NCBI RefSeq assembly: GCF_009905375.1 | Contig: NC_133655.1 | Coordinates: 163,745,627 to 163,809,626, forward strand | Direction: 5' to 3' | From: Apium graveolens | Taxonomy: Eukaryota > Streptophyta > Magnoliopsida > Apiales > Apiaceae | DNA length: 64,000 nt | Shown here: positions 1-11,769 of the stretch, piece after piece | Layout of the letters: each line of letters begins with the position of its first letter | Numbering within the stretch: position 1 is the stretch's first letter | Translations under genes and position numbers: made by a program | Notes under the pieces: model-generated | What the model was told of the DNA's origin: nothing | The model's database searches: none | What the model saw: the letters and a program-made list of their open reading frames with translations, nothing else

Positions 1-497
1 CAAAGATAGCCACACCATTGACGAAGTTGACACGAAAGAATGAAAAGTTCGAATGGAACGAGAAATATGAAGCAAGTTTCCAAGAATTGAAGAATCGACT
101 CGTAACCGCACCTGTGCTTGTTTTACCTGATGATCAAGGAGACTTTGTCATATACAGTGACGCTTCCTATCGAGGACTTGGATGTGTTTTAATGCAACAT
201 GGCAACGTGATTGCATATGCTTCTAGACAACTAAAGCCACATGAACAAAAATATTCGACGCATGATCTTGAACTAGCAGCAATTGTGTTCGTACTGAAGC
301 TTTGGAGACATTATCTATACGGTGAAAGATGTGAGATTTATACAGATCACAAAAGTTTGAAGTACATTTTTACCCAGAAGGAACTTAACATGTGACAGCG
401 ACGTTGGCTAGAGTTAATCAAGGATTACGAAGTTTCAATCAATTATCATCCAGGCAAGGCCAATGTAGTAGCAGATGCGTTAAGTCGAAAGGAATGA
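1..497 (+). pseudogene. Chromovirus 1 pol, RNase H domain (5' part outside window)
   Basis: This is the end of the reverse transcriptase and the RNase H of a Ty3/gypsy polyprotein; it enters from the left edge. RNase H removes the RNA strand of the RNA-DNA hybrid during element replication. The frame shows the usual gypsy RNase H landmarks: FVIYSDAS with the first catalytic Asp, LELAAIVF with the Glu, and IYTDHKSL with a further Asp, followed by [18 protein letters not shown]. Two in-frame TGA codons (393-395 and 495-497) sit where relatives in this window have Arg, so CGA to TGA transitions are likely. The frame is otherwise continuous into the integrase. Domain assignment is firm; the gene is dead. 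Confidence 0.9.
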
Positions 498-1471
498 TTG
501 AACCTGTTAACATCTTCAGAGGATTTAATCAAGGAATTCGATAAATTGGAGATTGAAGTTCGTGTGCCAGAAAGTTCTACCGAAAGGATTTACGCTATGA
601 CTTTTCAGCCAGAACTATTGGAGAAAATAAGAAGGTGTCAGGAAGAGATAATGGACCAGGATATCGACAATTTGACAGGAGAAGAGATTACCAGTCAGAA
701 AGATGCTAAAGGAATTTTTCGTGTTGCTTCAAGGATCTGGATACCTAACGTACCGGAATTAAAAGCGGAAATTTTACAAGATGCTCATAGTTCAAGATAT
801 TCGATTCATCCCAGAAGCCCAAAGATCTACAGAGACTTGAAGGAAAACTTTTGGTGGCCGAATATGAAGAAAGAAATAGCGGAATGGGTCAGCAAGTGTT
901 ATACGTGCCAAAGAGTGAAAGCTCAACATCAACGCCCGAGCGGACTACTACAACCACTAGATATTCCAGAATGCAAATGGGAACACATAGCTATGGATTT
1001 CGTAGTGGGACTTCCAAGAAAGAAAGCAAATCATGATGCAATTTGGGTTATTGTTGATCGATTTACGAAATTAGCACATTTTCTCCCGATCAACGAAAGA
1101 TTTTCACTGGACAAGTTAGTGCCCTTATATCTCAAGGAAATCGTAATGCGTCATGGAGTACCCGTATTGATTGTATCGGATCGAGATCCCCGTTTCAATT
1201 CAAGATTTTGGAGACAATTCCAAGAATGTCTAGAAACGAAGTTGAACATGAGTACTGCTTATCATCCACAAACGGACGGGCAAAGCGAAAGGACAATTCA
1301 AACAATCGAAGATATGCTACGTGTATGCGCAATAGACTTTGAATGCAATTGTGACGAGCACTTACCGCTAGTGGAATTTTCTTATAATAACAGTTATCAT
1401 GCGAGTATTGGGATGCCACCTTATGAAGCTCTATATGGAAAAAATGCAGATCACCTACCTGTTGGGATGAA
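498..1471 (+). pseudogene. Chromovirus 1 integrase (zinc-binding and DDE core)
   Basis: Integrase joins the element cDNA to host DNA. The N-terminal HHCC zinc-binding module is visible (IHPRSPKIY, then CYTCQRVK). The DDE core follows: MDFVVGLP with the first Asp, [13 protein letters not shown] with the second, and [15 protein letters not shown] with the catalytic Glu, all present. It continues in frame from the RNase H after the nonsense codon at 495. A one-base deletion near 1440, just before the usual motif that follows LYG, shifts the frame, so the C-terminal part continues in another frame from 1472. The reading frame ends at 1493 as a result. Family assignment is strong from motif order; the copy is inactive. 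Confidence 0.92.
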
Positions 1472-2032
1472 GTGGAAGAACGTAAAATTCTAGGTCCAGA
1501 ACTGATTCAGCAAACCAAGGAAAAAGTAGAACTGATCCACAAGCGACTTGAAGCAGCTCAGAATCGACAACGTAAATATGCAGATCTATCTAGAAAGGAT
1601 ATGGACTACCAGGAAGGAGAGCATGTATTGCTAAAGGTATCACCATGGAAATGATTAGCTAGGTTTGGCAACAAAGGTAAATTGAAACCTCGCTACGTCA
1701 GACCATTTGAAATTTTGAAGAAAATTGGGAAGGTTGCGTACGAATTAGCTTTACCACCCCATATGCATCATATTCTCAACGTATTTCATGTATCTATGCT
1801 TAAGAAGTACAATCCTGATACAAGGCATGTAATAGAGTATGAACCAATAGAACTTCAGGCAGATTTGTCGTATGTAGAACAGCCGATAAGAATTCTAGAT
1901 CGACAAGAGAGGGTATTAAGAAATAAGTCTGTGTCATTAGTGAGAGTTTTGTGGAGAAACCCAGTGCTTAAAAAATCAACCTGGGAGCTCGAGAGTGAAA
2001 TGTTAGAAAAGTATCCTCAGTTGTTTGCATAG
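1472..2032 (+). pseudogene. Chromovirus 1 integrase C-terminus with GPY module and chromodomain
   Basis: This is the C-terminal arm of the integrase. It contains the GPY-like module ([37 protein letters not shown]) and ends with a chromodomain-like segment, VRVLWRNPVLKKSTWELESEM. In chromoviruses this segment directs integration to heterochromatin by recognising modified histone H3. An in-frame TGA at 1652-1654 interrupts it where relatives have Gly. It lies just upstream of the polypurine tract and 3' LTR, the expected place for the end of pol. The conserved VLWRN...WELE core supports a Tekay/Del-type chromovirus; the clade name is inference. Confidence 0.85.
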
Positions 2033-2035
2033 TGT

Positions 2036-2053
2036 GATTCTGAGGACAGAATC
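2036..2053 (+). other. Perfect hairpin upstream of the PPT (chromovirus 1)
   Basis: GATTCTG-AGGA-CAGAATC forms a perfect 7-bp stem with a four-base loop between the pol stop codon and the polypurine tract. The identical 18-mer is at the same place in chromoviruses 2 (40341-40358) and 3 (48956-48973, minus strand). Confidence 0.75.
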
Positions 2054-2058
2054 CTATT

Positions 2059-2074
2059 AAGGGGGGGAGGGGAA
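2059..2074 (+). other. Polypurine tract, chromovirus 1
   Basis: An A/G-only run rich in G directly precedes the TG of the 3' LTR. This is the plus-strand primer of LTR retrotransposons. Confidence 0.9.
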
Positions 2075-2657
2075 TGTAACGACCGAGAAATTACGCTTGT
2101 ATTATATCATAATAAAGATAAATTATGTGTGTTATTATGTGATTAAATGTGTTGAGTCATTAAACCCAAACTGCTATGTGTTACGTGTTGTCTGTTTTGA
2201 TCCAAACGTGTTTTGGATATTTATTGAGTGTTTTATCATAAGTTAGATATTTTATATAAAAACCCGTACAACTCAAAACCATGTTTTAAAAGCCCGTATT
2301 TCAAACAAAATCATTGGCCCTATTTTGCCAAAAATGCCCTATACCATATCGCTATTCTAAACCCCTGGACGTTTTACAAATTTACCTTTTTCGCGAAAAA
2401 CTATTTTTTTCTGGACCCCTTCGGGTACCAAAAGTCACATTTTTATTTTTATATGATCATTAAATTATCATACATCATTTTTCTTTGCATTTTTGTAATA
2501 TTCACAATTTTTGGGAATTTTTGACATTAATTTTGTATTTATTGGATATTTAAAAATTCATTATTAATACCCAAAAATTATAAAAATTGGGGCCAAATAT
2601 TTTTATTAGGAGTGTAATTAGCCCCTTAATTTTATTTAGGGGTATTATTTTCCCTAG

Positions 2658-2665
2658 TATAAATA
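2658..2665 (+). promoter_or_regulatory. TATA box in LTR of chromovirus 1
   Basis: TATAAATA lies about 580 bp into the LTR and about 140 bp upstream of the strong GTGAGT donor at 2801. That spacing suits an LTR promoter followed by a short leader exon. Confidence 0.5.
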
Positions 2666-5432
2666 GTGGATTAATTAGTAATTAATTATTGATTAATTAT
2701 AAAAAAATTCAGAAAGTTCAAGAACAAGTAGTGTTGGTGAAATTCAAGCAGAGAATTAAACCTTTGATTTGAAAGTGATTTTGTTATCCGATTTGCTCAT
2801 GTGAGTAACCAAAACGATCCTCTCGATCTCTACTTTCTATTGATATAATCAATTTCATGTTTCAGTCATGAGATTTATAATTGGTTTTTCTAGGGTTTAT
2901 GCTAGAATTAGGGGTTTATGATTCTGGAATTGTTTGTTGATTTTGATGATTTGTATAGTTTATTCATAATTTTAAGAATGATTTTGCATAGTTAATTAGT
3001 TCGTATAACCCCGGGAAAGTAGTTCCCGAGTTCTTGAGTTTTTAGGAATTTTGAATTCATTTTTCTGTGATTTTGAAGATGTTTTGATTGTTGTTGAGTA
3101 TTGAGATTGACTGTAGAACTCAGAAGCTTCGATTTTACGTATTAATCGTTGAGGTTGATTATGTTTTGGAGGAGGTGTCATTTTTCGGTGATGTCGCTGG
3201 AAAGCTTCGGGTTTTTGGCCGGTGGAATCGGAGGAGGGCTGGGGAAGTGTTGTTGATGGTGTAGGTGAATTGCCAGGAACGTTACGAATCGATCCCCGTC
3301 GAAATCGATCGAGATGGCCTCGAAATGGCACGACGGCGAAGCTACCGGAGCTGGGCGACGGGCGGCGGCCGATTCCGGTCATCCCCTCCAGTTTCCGGCC
3401 ACCTGTAGACCCGACCCGCTCCGTTGCTTGAAGACCCGTTTTCTGTAAATGTTCGACCCGGTTTCGATCCATAGTTCCCCTAATTGTGTACCTGAAATGT
3501 GTTTCTGTGTTTTAATTAATTAACTTATTTATTTTATTTTGATAAATCAGAATTTAGTTTTGAAAATTCTAAAAAGTAAATAAAAATCAGTTTTAATTTC
3601 TGAAAATTATTATAATTTACTTCTAAATTATTTTATTAATTGAGAAATTCGAATTTAATTATTTAATTAATTATTTAATTATTTATCTAATTATTTATTA
3701 GTTATCTAATTAATTAATAATTAGGTAATTAATTAATAATTAGGTAATTAATTAATAAATAAGGATTAAAAATAATTAAATAATACGATTAATAATCCGA
3801 TAATTAGTTATATTACGAGTAACTCGTATTTATACGAGTAGTGATTCGATAATTAGAATTATTATTCGAGCGATAATTTATTCGAAGAATATCGTAATAA
3901 TTATTCGTATCGAATAATTAAATACAGTTAATTAACTGATTAATTAATCGTATATGTATAGTAATAATAGCGATTCGATAGTTATTCGAGAATTGCGAGT
4001 AACTCGTATTTACATGAGTAGTTAATCGTTGAGTTAGATTATAATTCGAGTAATTAGTGTTTATTCGATAAATAGCATATCAGTTAATTGTATCGATTGA
4101 TTATTTGTAAATAATTGATCTGATCGAGTAAATATTATTAATTTGTAAATAATTATAATAAATAGTAATTAATCCTAATAATTAGGGATTAATTATTTTA
4201 AAATACAATAATTATTAGTTAAATATTTAAAAATGTAATTAAGAATTATTTAATTATAATTAATTATTAATTAATTAAATCTTGTTTAATTCATAATAAT
4301 TAAACCGTTAGTCCGATTTGAGAGAAACGAGGACCCCTAGACTCAGAAAAATGGAACGAATCCAATAAAAATAATTGTAAGTTATAATTTCTTCCAGAAG
4401 AGAGTGGTCTTGTGTTAGTTAATGGTTTATAGACCCTAATAGGGGTATAATCGAGTCAAATAAATCCCGAAAAATTGCAATAAAATGAGATAGGGCTAGT
4501 TAATATAGATATGAGTCTAGTATCGATTCCAAAAATATTTTTAAGTCCAAAAATTAATTATGTGCTTTATGTGCTATGTGCTTTACGTGGTTATGTGAAC
4601 CTTACGTGCTATATAATTATATGTGTATATATGCGAGTCAGATGGAAACGCATGGGTAGACTGATAAGGTTACGTAGTATCAATTCGAGATACACGTATA
4701 TAGTAAGTTATCTAAACGACTATCTTTCTATGATTGGTTCAGTGTCAGCAAGGCAGAGCAAGCTAGAAACCGAAGGTGGTGAGTTGAACCAGGTTAAGTA
4801 CGTGCAAGGCAAGTTTTCCCCTATTCTAAATTCAGAATAGTGAATTATATCTCATTTTCCCATATCAGTTATCTTTGATAATTTTGTTCATATACACTAT
4901 TACGAAATTATTGAATCTTGTTTCTATTTCATTTCGATTCTTAATATCTCCCAATTTATTGAATCCTCTATTCATATTCCAATATTCTTACCCTTGTTAC
5001 ATATATTATGATTTATCCTGATGTTGGGATACATCAAAAGCATTCCGATTATTCTGGATGCTAAGCTTTGGACTGGATGGTTACGATACGGACTAGGTTT
5101 TACGCAGACCTTTAATTAATAGGCCATAGTTGCCTGAGTACTCCTTATGTTGGTTGGGTCTATGCAGTTGGGTATAGATCTGCACTGTATCCTGACTGAT
5201 CAGCGGGTTATAGTGCATATGTTGGTTCTTGTTTCCAGTCTTGTTCATTTGGTACTCGCCAGTGTTGGCAAATTATTATCCTATACAGATACAGATGGTT
5301 GTTCAAACCAGCAGCTTATTGGTTCACTTATTTCTCTCTCTTTATACTATATATATTGTTGCAGGCTTGTTGAGCAATTTTGGCTCATCTCTTTTTATTG
5401 TTATTCCTATTGTTTTACAGTTAAGGTAGAGA

Positions 5433-5543
5433 ATGAAACCCATCAGGACCCGCATAGTCAAGAAGCGAGTCAAACAGCGGGACCCTCTTATACCAAGAGT
5501 GTTCCTTCCTATACCCGAAGAGAGCTTTGAGTTACCAGATCAG
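5433..5543 (+). CDS. Small basic LTR exon (37 codons, phase 0), chromovirus 1
   Basis: An ATG lies 12 bases after a good 3' splice-like site (TGTTTTACAG, ending 5420). It opens a frame of exactly 37 codons that ends at a CAG/GTGTAA donor. The peptide starts MKPIRTRIVKKRVKQR and is strongly basic. Equivalent exons in the other LTR families here occupy the same place near the LTR 3' end and also end in phase 0 at a donor. This family's version resembles the histone H3 tail less than the others. Function unknown; the exon is inferred from architecture only. Confidence 0.45.
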
Positions 5544-5849
5544 GTGTAACAGGATAAGTAGTAATGTTGGGTTGAATAAAAGTTTTGTGTGGTTTGAATA
5601 AAAGTTGTGTGGTGAGAATGTAGATAGAATAAAGTTTTGTAACAAAGAGAGTTCTTGAGACGGATTGTTTTATTTGGGTTTGTAATAAAGTTAGTGTGTT
5701 GTTCTTGTTTTCAACTCTTAACCTTAAAAGATCCTGAGTAGCAGTAGTTCGGGGTAATTATCATATTTATATTCCACTTGTGCAGGTTTAGTTTGTAGTT
5801 GTTATTAATAATACCCCAAATCTATACCCCGGATTTGGAGGGTGTTACA

Positions 5850-7439
5850 GTTATTCTTATAAATACTTTTAAGTGATATTCATAATCAAGGGTAGTGTTA
5901 AATAATGTAATATGAAGATCTGAAGATTATAATATTTGAAGATAAAAGACTTGAAAATATAGAGGACAATAGTTCAGCGCTTACAAGAATGGCTTAAATG
6001 CTTGAAATACGCTAAGTACAAGCCCATAGACTTGCATTGTAAATTTTTAGGAATAAATGGAAGCCCTTGGTCGTTTTTTAGGATTCCAAGGCTTGTATTA
6101 TCAATTTGTAGCTTTTCATGAAGTACATTGGCAACTTGTAGCATCCTGGGACATGTCAAGTCACCATCAAGCTTCTCTCTCTTCTCTTTGGTCGATTTCT
6201 AAGGGATTAAAGTTTCTATTATCGATTTTTAGCTATCCAAGCAACACATGGTCAATTTATAGCTTGTTTAAAAGATGCATTGTCAATTTCCATGTCAATC
6301 CAAGCATCCTATGTCGATTTGTAACTCCAAGTGGTTCTATGTATCGATTTGTAGAAGAATGAAATTGCATTATCGATTTTCAGCATGCCAAAGTAATCTA
6401 TTGGCAACTTGTAGCTTCAAGAGATAGAAAATGTCAATTTGTAGCACCCATTTGGTTCTTAGGTCGATTTCTAGAAAGGTACAAGCTTATCGATCAATTT
6501 CTAGCAAAATTGAACAATGCACTGTCGACTTCTAAAGCCTTGAAGATCCTATTATTGATTTGTAAACCTTGGACAATTACATGGTTGATCTGTAGCGTCT
6601 CTTGGTCGATTTGTAGCATTCTAGCGGCAATTAGTAGCATTCCAAGTTTAAATAAATGGACTATAATGAGACACATGTCCTTACTTTCTCAATCAAGTCA
6701 CATCACTATATATCCATCAAATCTTTAAAGGAATAAGCAGTCTTCTCCAGCAAACAATAACAAAACTCTATATAATTATTTTTGTGAGAGCTAGTTTGAT
6801 TCTTTTAAGGTTTTTACAAGGAGAAGTGCTGCCAAAATTTTATCACACCATAAAGACTTACAGAGCTACATTCACAAGTTTTAGATCTATGTTTTGATAA
6901 GTTATTTGATAAGATCTCTAGCGTTTTTGAGTAATAAGAAGAACCCTAGATTGATAGCTTATTTTACAGAGCTACATTCACAAGTTCTTTTTATATTTTT
7001 TGCTTTGAATATTTTGTTTTGGAGTTGTAACAAAACCCTCCTCGTATTTATACTTTGAATAAAAGAATATTTACCCAGAAACTTGTGTGTGTTCGTTTGA
7101 TTAATATTTCGCTGCATTTAATCGATGAAAAATGAAAAATACATGCATCCCCCTTTGTATGTATCTTTTGGACCTAACAAAATGAATGAGATATTAAAGT
7201 TTTAATTTCGATTAAAATGTATTAGTGGTAAGAATGGGCCGGGGAAGAAGAAATATGGAAGTGAAGGGAAACAAATGTTTTACCCCTGCTTTTAGCTTTA
7301 TTTACTAACGGTATTAAAGTATTTTAAAGAAAATACATGTATCATAACTAAATAAGAGTTTTAGTATAACACATGGTAGTTTTGAACTGAAGTATCCTAA
7401 GTGGTCTAAAACACTAACAACAAGTTCATATAATGCACT
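5850..7439 (+). repeat. Probable SIRE-type LTR remnant with minisatellite
   Basis: No gene is recognised. From about 6050 to 6650 a degenerate tandem array has the core TCGATTTGTAGC or GTCAATTTGTAGC at irregular spacing of roughly 30-40 bases. Downstream come a TATA-like CACTATATATCC (about 6704) and A/T-rich leader-like sequence. The layout, a TCGAT-containing minisatellite followed by a promoter-like block, resembles the LTRs of copia A (15602-17027) and copia B (62737 on) in the opposite orientation, so a decayed LTR is the best guess. Ends and target duplication are not identifiable. Confidence 0.35.
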
Positions 7440-9371
7440 TGTAATAACCCCAAAATTTTGGACTTTTTGTAACCCTTATGAATAGTGATTTTGCTGATTA
7501 TGCTGAATAAGAATAAATTTTCATGCCACACTATGTAGGGGTTCTTTTATTGTTATTCTGAGATCTTATTAGTATTCTATATGGTATATAAGTGTATGTT
7601 AAGATCGTCAGAATCCAAATTCGAACACTTTGATTTTTCCCGAAAATCCACCAGATACAGAAAGAATTGAGTATAAGGTAACAGGATAAAAAGGATTTAA
7701 ATTCAAGGATTATAAGAAAGGATCACAAAAGGAATATAATGTATTGAGAAAGGTTAAGGGAACCCAAGTAATAAGATCCCGGGTATGATCCCTCAAATAA
7801 TAAACGAGAACGAAAGTTAAGCGAACCGTATAACAGATCAGCGATCATTAGCCAAGTAATTAGGAGTTAATCAAAGAGGTTAGTGGATGATGATGTCATC
7901 ACACCAACAAGAGGAAGACAAGTGTAACAAGATGACATAAGAAGATGACATAAGCATGATAAAGTGGGAAGGATTGGTTGGTTGATTATGAGCCACACAA
8001 TTTTTACCATGGTAACAATCTAATTAAGAACAAAAGGAAGCAACCAAGCCAAAACAAATCATAACACAAAAACACAAGTTGTCTTTTCATTATTCATGCA
8101 AGAAGCTCTCGGCTTCTCCATTTCTTCAAAGAAAAGAAAATCCAAATTCAAGTTCCAAGCATTGTTAAATTGTGAGGTAATTATTCAAGGTTCCTTGTAC
8201 ATAGATATAGCTATCCTATGAATCTAAGCTTCCATTTCCTTCACAATCTCTTCCAATGATTCTTGTATACTTAGAGTGTGGTTGGATTTGTAATGAGTTT
8301 GAAGTTGTAAATCTTGATTATTGGTTAAGGAACTTAAGTATAGCTTTTAGTTCATGTTTGAGGGTAGTATAAATTGGAAATCTTGAGATGTTGGGGCTGT
8401 TGTAGTAAAGTATGGATGGAGTTTGGTTGTATTAATGATTGTGGGTTGATTTGTGGATTGATTGGAGTGGTATAAATTTGGTAATCGCGTAAACATAGCC
8501 GTCGTAATGCCCGATTTACCTTAGACTGTTTTTGTTCTTAACTTCAGGACCCGTGAACTCACTGTTAGGTTTTGACCATTGCCATGATTAGATAGTTCAT
8601 GTTACGAGCTTCGTTTTGATATGTGGTTCGCTTGAATCTGATGTACGTTTTAGGAGAAACGACCGTTTTAAGTAACGGCATTTCGCAAACGAACCATTAC
8701 CCCTCGCCTTACTTTGAAACCTTGGTTAAGGCCCTTAAATGACTAATTGGAGTATGAAACAATTATGTAAAGTGGATTAGGCAGTTGGTAGGGTACTCGC
8801 GAAAGAATTGCTTTAAAATTCTTAATGGTTAATTTATTAAAAATGGTGGAGCCGAGGGTACTCGAGCGACTTAAGTGAATCGTTAAGCGCAAAAGCGAAC
8901 GTTAGGGTCTAATTGATTAAAGTATAGATTCTTAAGCGAGTTTGATTTAATTCCAACTTATATGTTGTTTATAGGTTACTAGACTCGTCCCAAGCCTTTT
9001 ACCACCCCCAGTCACTCAGGCAAGTTTTCTATCCGTTATACTGTTGTTGTGATGTATATATGTATATGCATTATCTTGTGATAGATGCATGTTTGTTATT
9101 AGCAAATCTTGCGATATATTGGAGCATGCTGATATGGTTTATATGCATGCCTGTTTCGTAATCTTGATATCTAATTGTTGATTCAATGCTTATAAATTGT
9201 ATAATACCTATGCTAGAGATAAGCAGTAGCTGCGTATACCCTTAGTATAGGGGACCCAAAGGTGAACATTTTCTAAACCGGGAGTCGATGTTCCCGAGTA
9301 TCTTATATATATTTATATATATATAGATATAGTTTTCAAACCTATTAATCGAATAAGGTTTATTCGATAAC

Positions 9372-9495
9372 TTTATTTTATTTAATGAATATTATTTTGA
9401 ATATTCATTCGAGGACTTATGACTCCGCTTATTTTTATTTAATGAATATTATTTTGAATATTCATTCAAGGGCTTATGACTCTGCTCCTTTTATT
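9372..9495 (+). repeat. Two tandem copies of a ~61-bp unit inside the solo LTR
   Basis: Two near-identical blocks contain TTTATTTAATGAATATTATT followed by ...CATTC(G/A)AGG(A/G)CTTATGACTC. The other solo LTR (24355-24470) also carries two copies, so the duplication predates both insertions. Confidence 0.75.
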
Positions 9496-10245
9496 AAATA
9501 ATATTCTTTATTTTATTAAAGAATAATGTTTCGATAATCAAACTTATTTTCGATTATTCAAATAAAGATCGTACTTTCGTATAAGTATATCTTTGGTTAA
9601 TTATTATTCATTTCAAGTATGAGTCTTATGGGAATATTATTTAAATAATAATATTCAGATATTTTCTAATATATTGGGACTGATTTATTTTATTAAATCA
9701 GCATTACTCCAAACATTCTTAAAAATATTTTCGAGTCTTCAAAATGATTTTTAAAAGTTAGGGCGGATCCCAAAACTCATTTTTTTTATATTTAAGATCC
9801 TCCTTTCGAAGGGGATTTAAATACTCGCTCAAAACCTGAGGGATCCGGCTCTGTGGTGTATTTTACATTCGCAACGAGGTTGATGTTTTGAGAAAACAGT
9901 TTGATTACTTGCCCAATGTTCGGGAAGTAAGTCCATCTAATTGATTCGGCATAAGCGACAGGCCGGTGTACGGTCTACCAAAGTGTAAGTGGCTGGCTGG
10001 CAGTCCATCAACGCGTAAGAGGCCGGGTGGCGGTCCAGCACAAGGTCCTAATGCAGCCAGGGTGATGACCGGTGGGGGATTCATCCATATACTAGTAGAA
10101 AATGTTACTTATTGGTATCTTCGCCTGATCAACAAGATATCGGGTTTATGCCAAAATTCTTTTCTTTCCAAATTCATTGGATATTGCAAATCTGTTCATA
10201 CTTTACATGACAGAGGTTTTCAGGAAATGTATGAGAGATATATAT

Positions 10246-10247
<2 letters not shown>

Positions 10248-10279
<32 letters not shown>
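10248..10279 (+). repeat. (AT)16 microsatellite
   Basis: An uninterrupted AT dinucleotide run within the solo LTR. The family member at 22881-26590 has an interrupted TA run at the equivalent place (24505-24542). Confidence 0.95.
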
Positions 10280-10631
10280 GGACTTAGTGAAGTATCTCGT
10301 AACTTCATTTCATTCAATAATATTTCAAAGGTCGAATCTATTCAAGTCTTATGTTGTAGTCCCACCTATGTGATGAACTTCGAAAACTTAGTATACTTGA
10401 ACAGTGGTAGTTCAAGTAGATTTCTAAAATGGTATAAGTATAGTGAAGTAATTGGTAACTTCATCTTCCTTTAAGCTTATATCCAGTAAGTAATTACCTT
10501 ACACTTGATAAAGGTTTCTAGTAAGTTATCCATTTAGATACTTGCGTTATTGTTTACACTATATATTATCTTGCGAGCTGTAATGCTCACTCTTGCTTCA
10601 TTTCTTCATCACATAACAACAGTTAGGAAAG

Positions 10632-10718
10632 ATGACCAGACTCAAGCAGACCCAGCGTAAGCGCGTGGGAAGCGTCCCACGTCTTCCCGTTGATATCGTA
10701 GCTGCTATAGCTGCAGAG
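10632..10718 (+). CDS. Small basic LTR exon with histone H3 tail-like start (29 codons)
   Basis: The ATG is at 10632, 9 bases after a pyrimidine-rich acceptor-like site (AG at 10621-10622). The frame runs exactly 29 codons to a GAG/GTAGAT donor and is in phase 0. It starts M-TRLKQTQRKR, which matches histone H3 ARTKQTARKS at R2, K4, Q5, T6, R8 and K9. An Ala-rich end (VAAIAAE) precedes the donor. Without splicing the frame would continue to 10820. The family copy at 23193-23276 has a 28-codon counterpart ending at the same donor. Being in a solo LTR, it has no downstream exon and is a relic. Confidence 0.5.
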
Positions 10719-11026
10719 GTAGATCTATTTGTAGATCAGGCATTCTACTTTTGGGAATCAATTATGTATAATTATAACTTGTGGCATATAATGGCAATTA
10801 ACTGTAAACTTATCAAGTAATCATTTTGGGTTGTAATAACTTTTAAATTGTGGATTCAAGGACTTGTACTTATTTCAATTTCATCTCTGAGAGTATAAAG
10901 TGTTGTGGTGTGTGTTAGTGTGGGGTCACATCATGAGGTTATTTATTATTAATTAAGTTAAGTGATATTGTGGAAAGAAAGACCATGACGACTCGGATCC
11001 CCGACCCCAGATCTGAGGGTGTTACA

Positions 11027-11769
11027 ACACTTACTCCCTCAAATCAAATGGAAGCTCAAATATTTTTATCCAACTAGTTTGTTTCCAAGCTCTCCAAAGT
11101 CACTAATCTATTTTTAACGGTCAAATTGAATCAATTTTGACTAAAATTTTAAAATATATATTTATAATTTTAAAAATATTATATTTATATTATTAGGTAA
11201 ATAAAATAAACTTTTCAATGCCATATATTTTGTAATTTTCTCAATTATATGATACTATTGATTTTAAATTTTATTTCCTTACATTTATCTCCAATAACCT
11301 CATTTATTACTTTATAAATATATTATTCTTAAGTTTATATTTATGTTTTAAATCCTAATAGTTGAATTTTACTTAAAAATAATAAATACTTCATATCATA
11401 ATTATTTCAACTATCTTAAGTTATGTAATTAAGATTGCAACGATATTACAGACCACACAAAACTTAGGAAATAATCTTTAATTCAGTAATTGTTTAAAAG
11501 TATTATTCAGCTAAAGTTATCCACAAGCTGAAGAGATAGGACAGTTACACATTTTGTATTATTTTCTATTCAAATAAGGATGCCTATTTATTTGCGGTTT
11601 GAATCATAAAATATATAATATTCACTTATTTAGATCCAACAACTATCATCTACATATTTTAAGATCTAATGATCCTTATTACATTGGTCGTCAAGATACT
11701 AAAAATTAAAATAATACCATGTTAAGAATCATGAATACTTTTGATGATATGTAAAACATATTCGCTTGT
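11027..11769. other. AT-rich stretch without recognised features
   Basis: I see no coding region, terminal repeat or tandem repeat here beyond general A/T richness. Confidence 0.5.

Larger units (their letters stand above)
2075..5849 (+). repeat. 3' LTR of chromovirus 1 (about 3.8 kb)
   Basis: The repeat starts TGTAACGACC right after the PPT and ends GGGTGTTACA, giving TG...CA ends. It is unusually long. It contains a TATA box, a probable leader exon with a GTGAGT donor at 2801, a long very AT-rich stretch (about 3500-4300), a pyrimidine-rich AG acceptor ending at 5420 and a small ATG exon. The acceptor-side block (LTR about 5150-5430) shares words with chromovirus 3 LTRs, including the stretch around 5160-5220 (bases reading GIDLHCILTDQ), so the two families are related. 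The 5' LTR lies outside the window, so no target duplication can be read. Confidence 0.88.
7440..11026 (+). mobile_element. Solo LTR of a chromovirus-type element
   Basis: The unit runs from TGTAATAACC to GGGTGTTACA (3587 bp). It is flanked by GCACT (7435-7439) and ACACT (11027-11031), a 5-bp target duplication with one substitution. No internal region is attached, so this is a solo LTR left by LTR-LTR recombination. It belongs to the same family as 22881-26590, which lies in the opposite orientation. Shared blocks include the cluster of TTATTCGAT words, a duplicated 61-bp unit, an (AT)n run and the small basic exon near the 3' end. A probable leader donor (GAG/GTAATT at 8177) and an acceptor at 10622 delimit a long intron-like core. 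Confidence 0.9.

Noticed and set aside
3500..4300. Very AT-rich TTAATTAATTA-type block as a possible matrix attachment region or origin
   Set aside because: It lies inside the chromovirus 1 LTR intron-like core and has no specific motif beyond composition.
5040..5080. Possible tRNA or snRNA genes in AT-rich gaps
   Set aside because: No cloverleaf boxes, conserved A/B box pairs or U6-like promoters were found anywhere in the window.
10244..10474. Frame encoding an Ile-Tyr run
   Set aside because: It is the translation of the (AT)n microsatellite.
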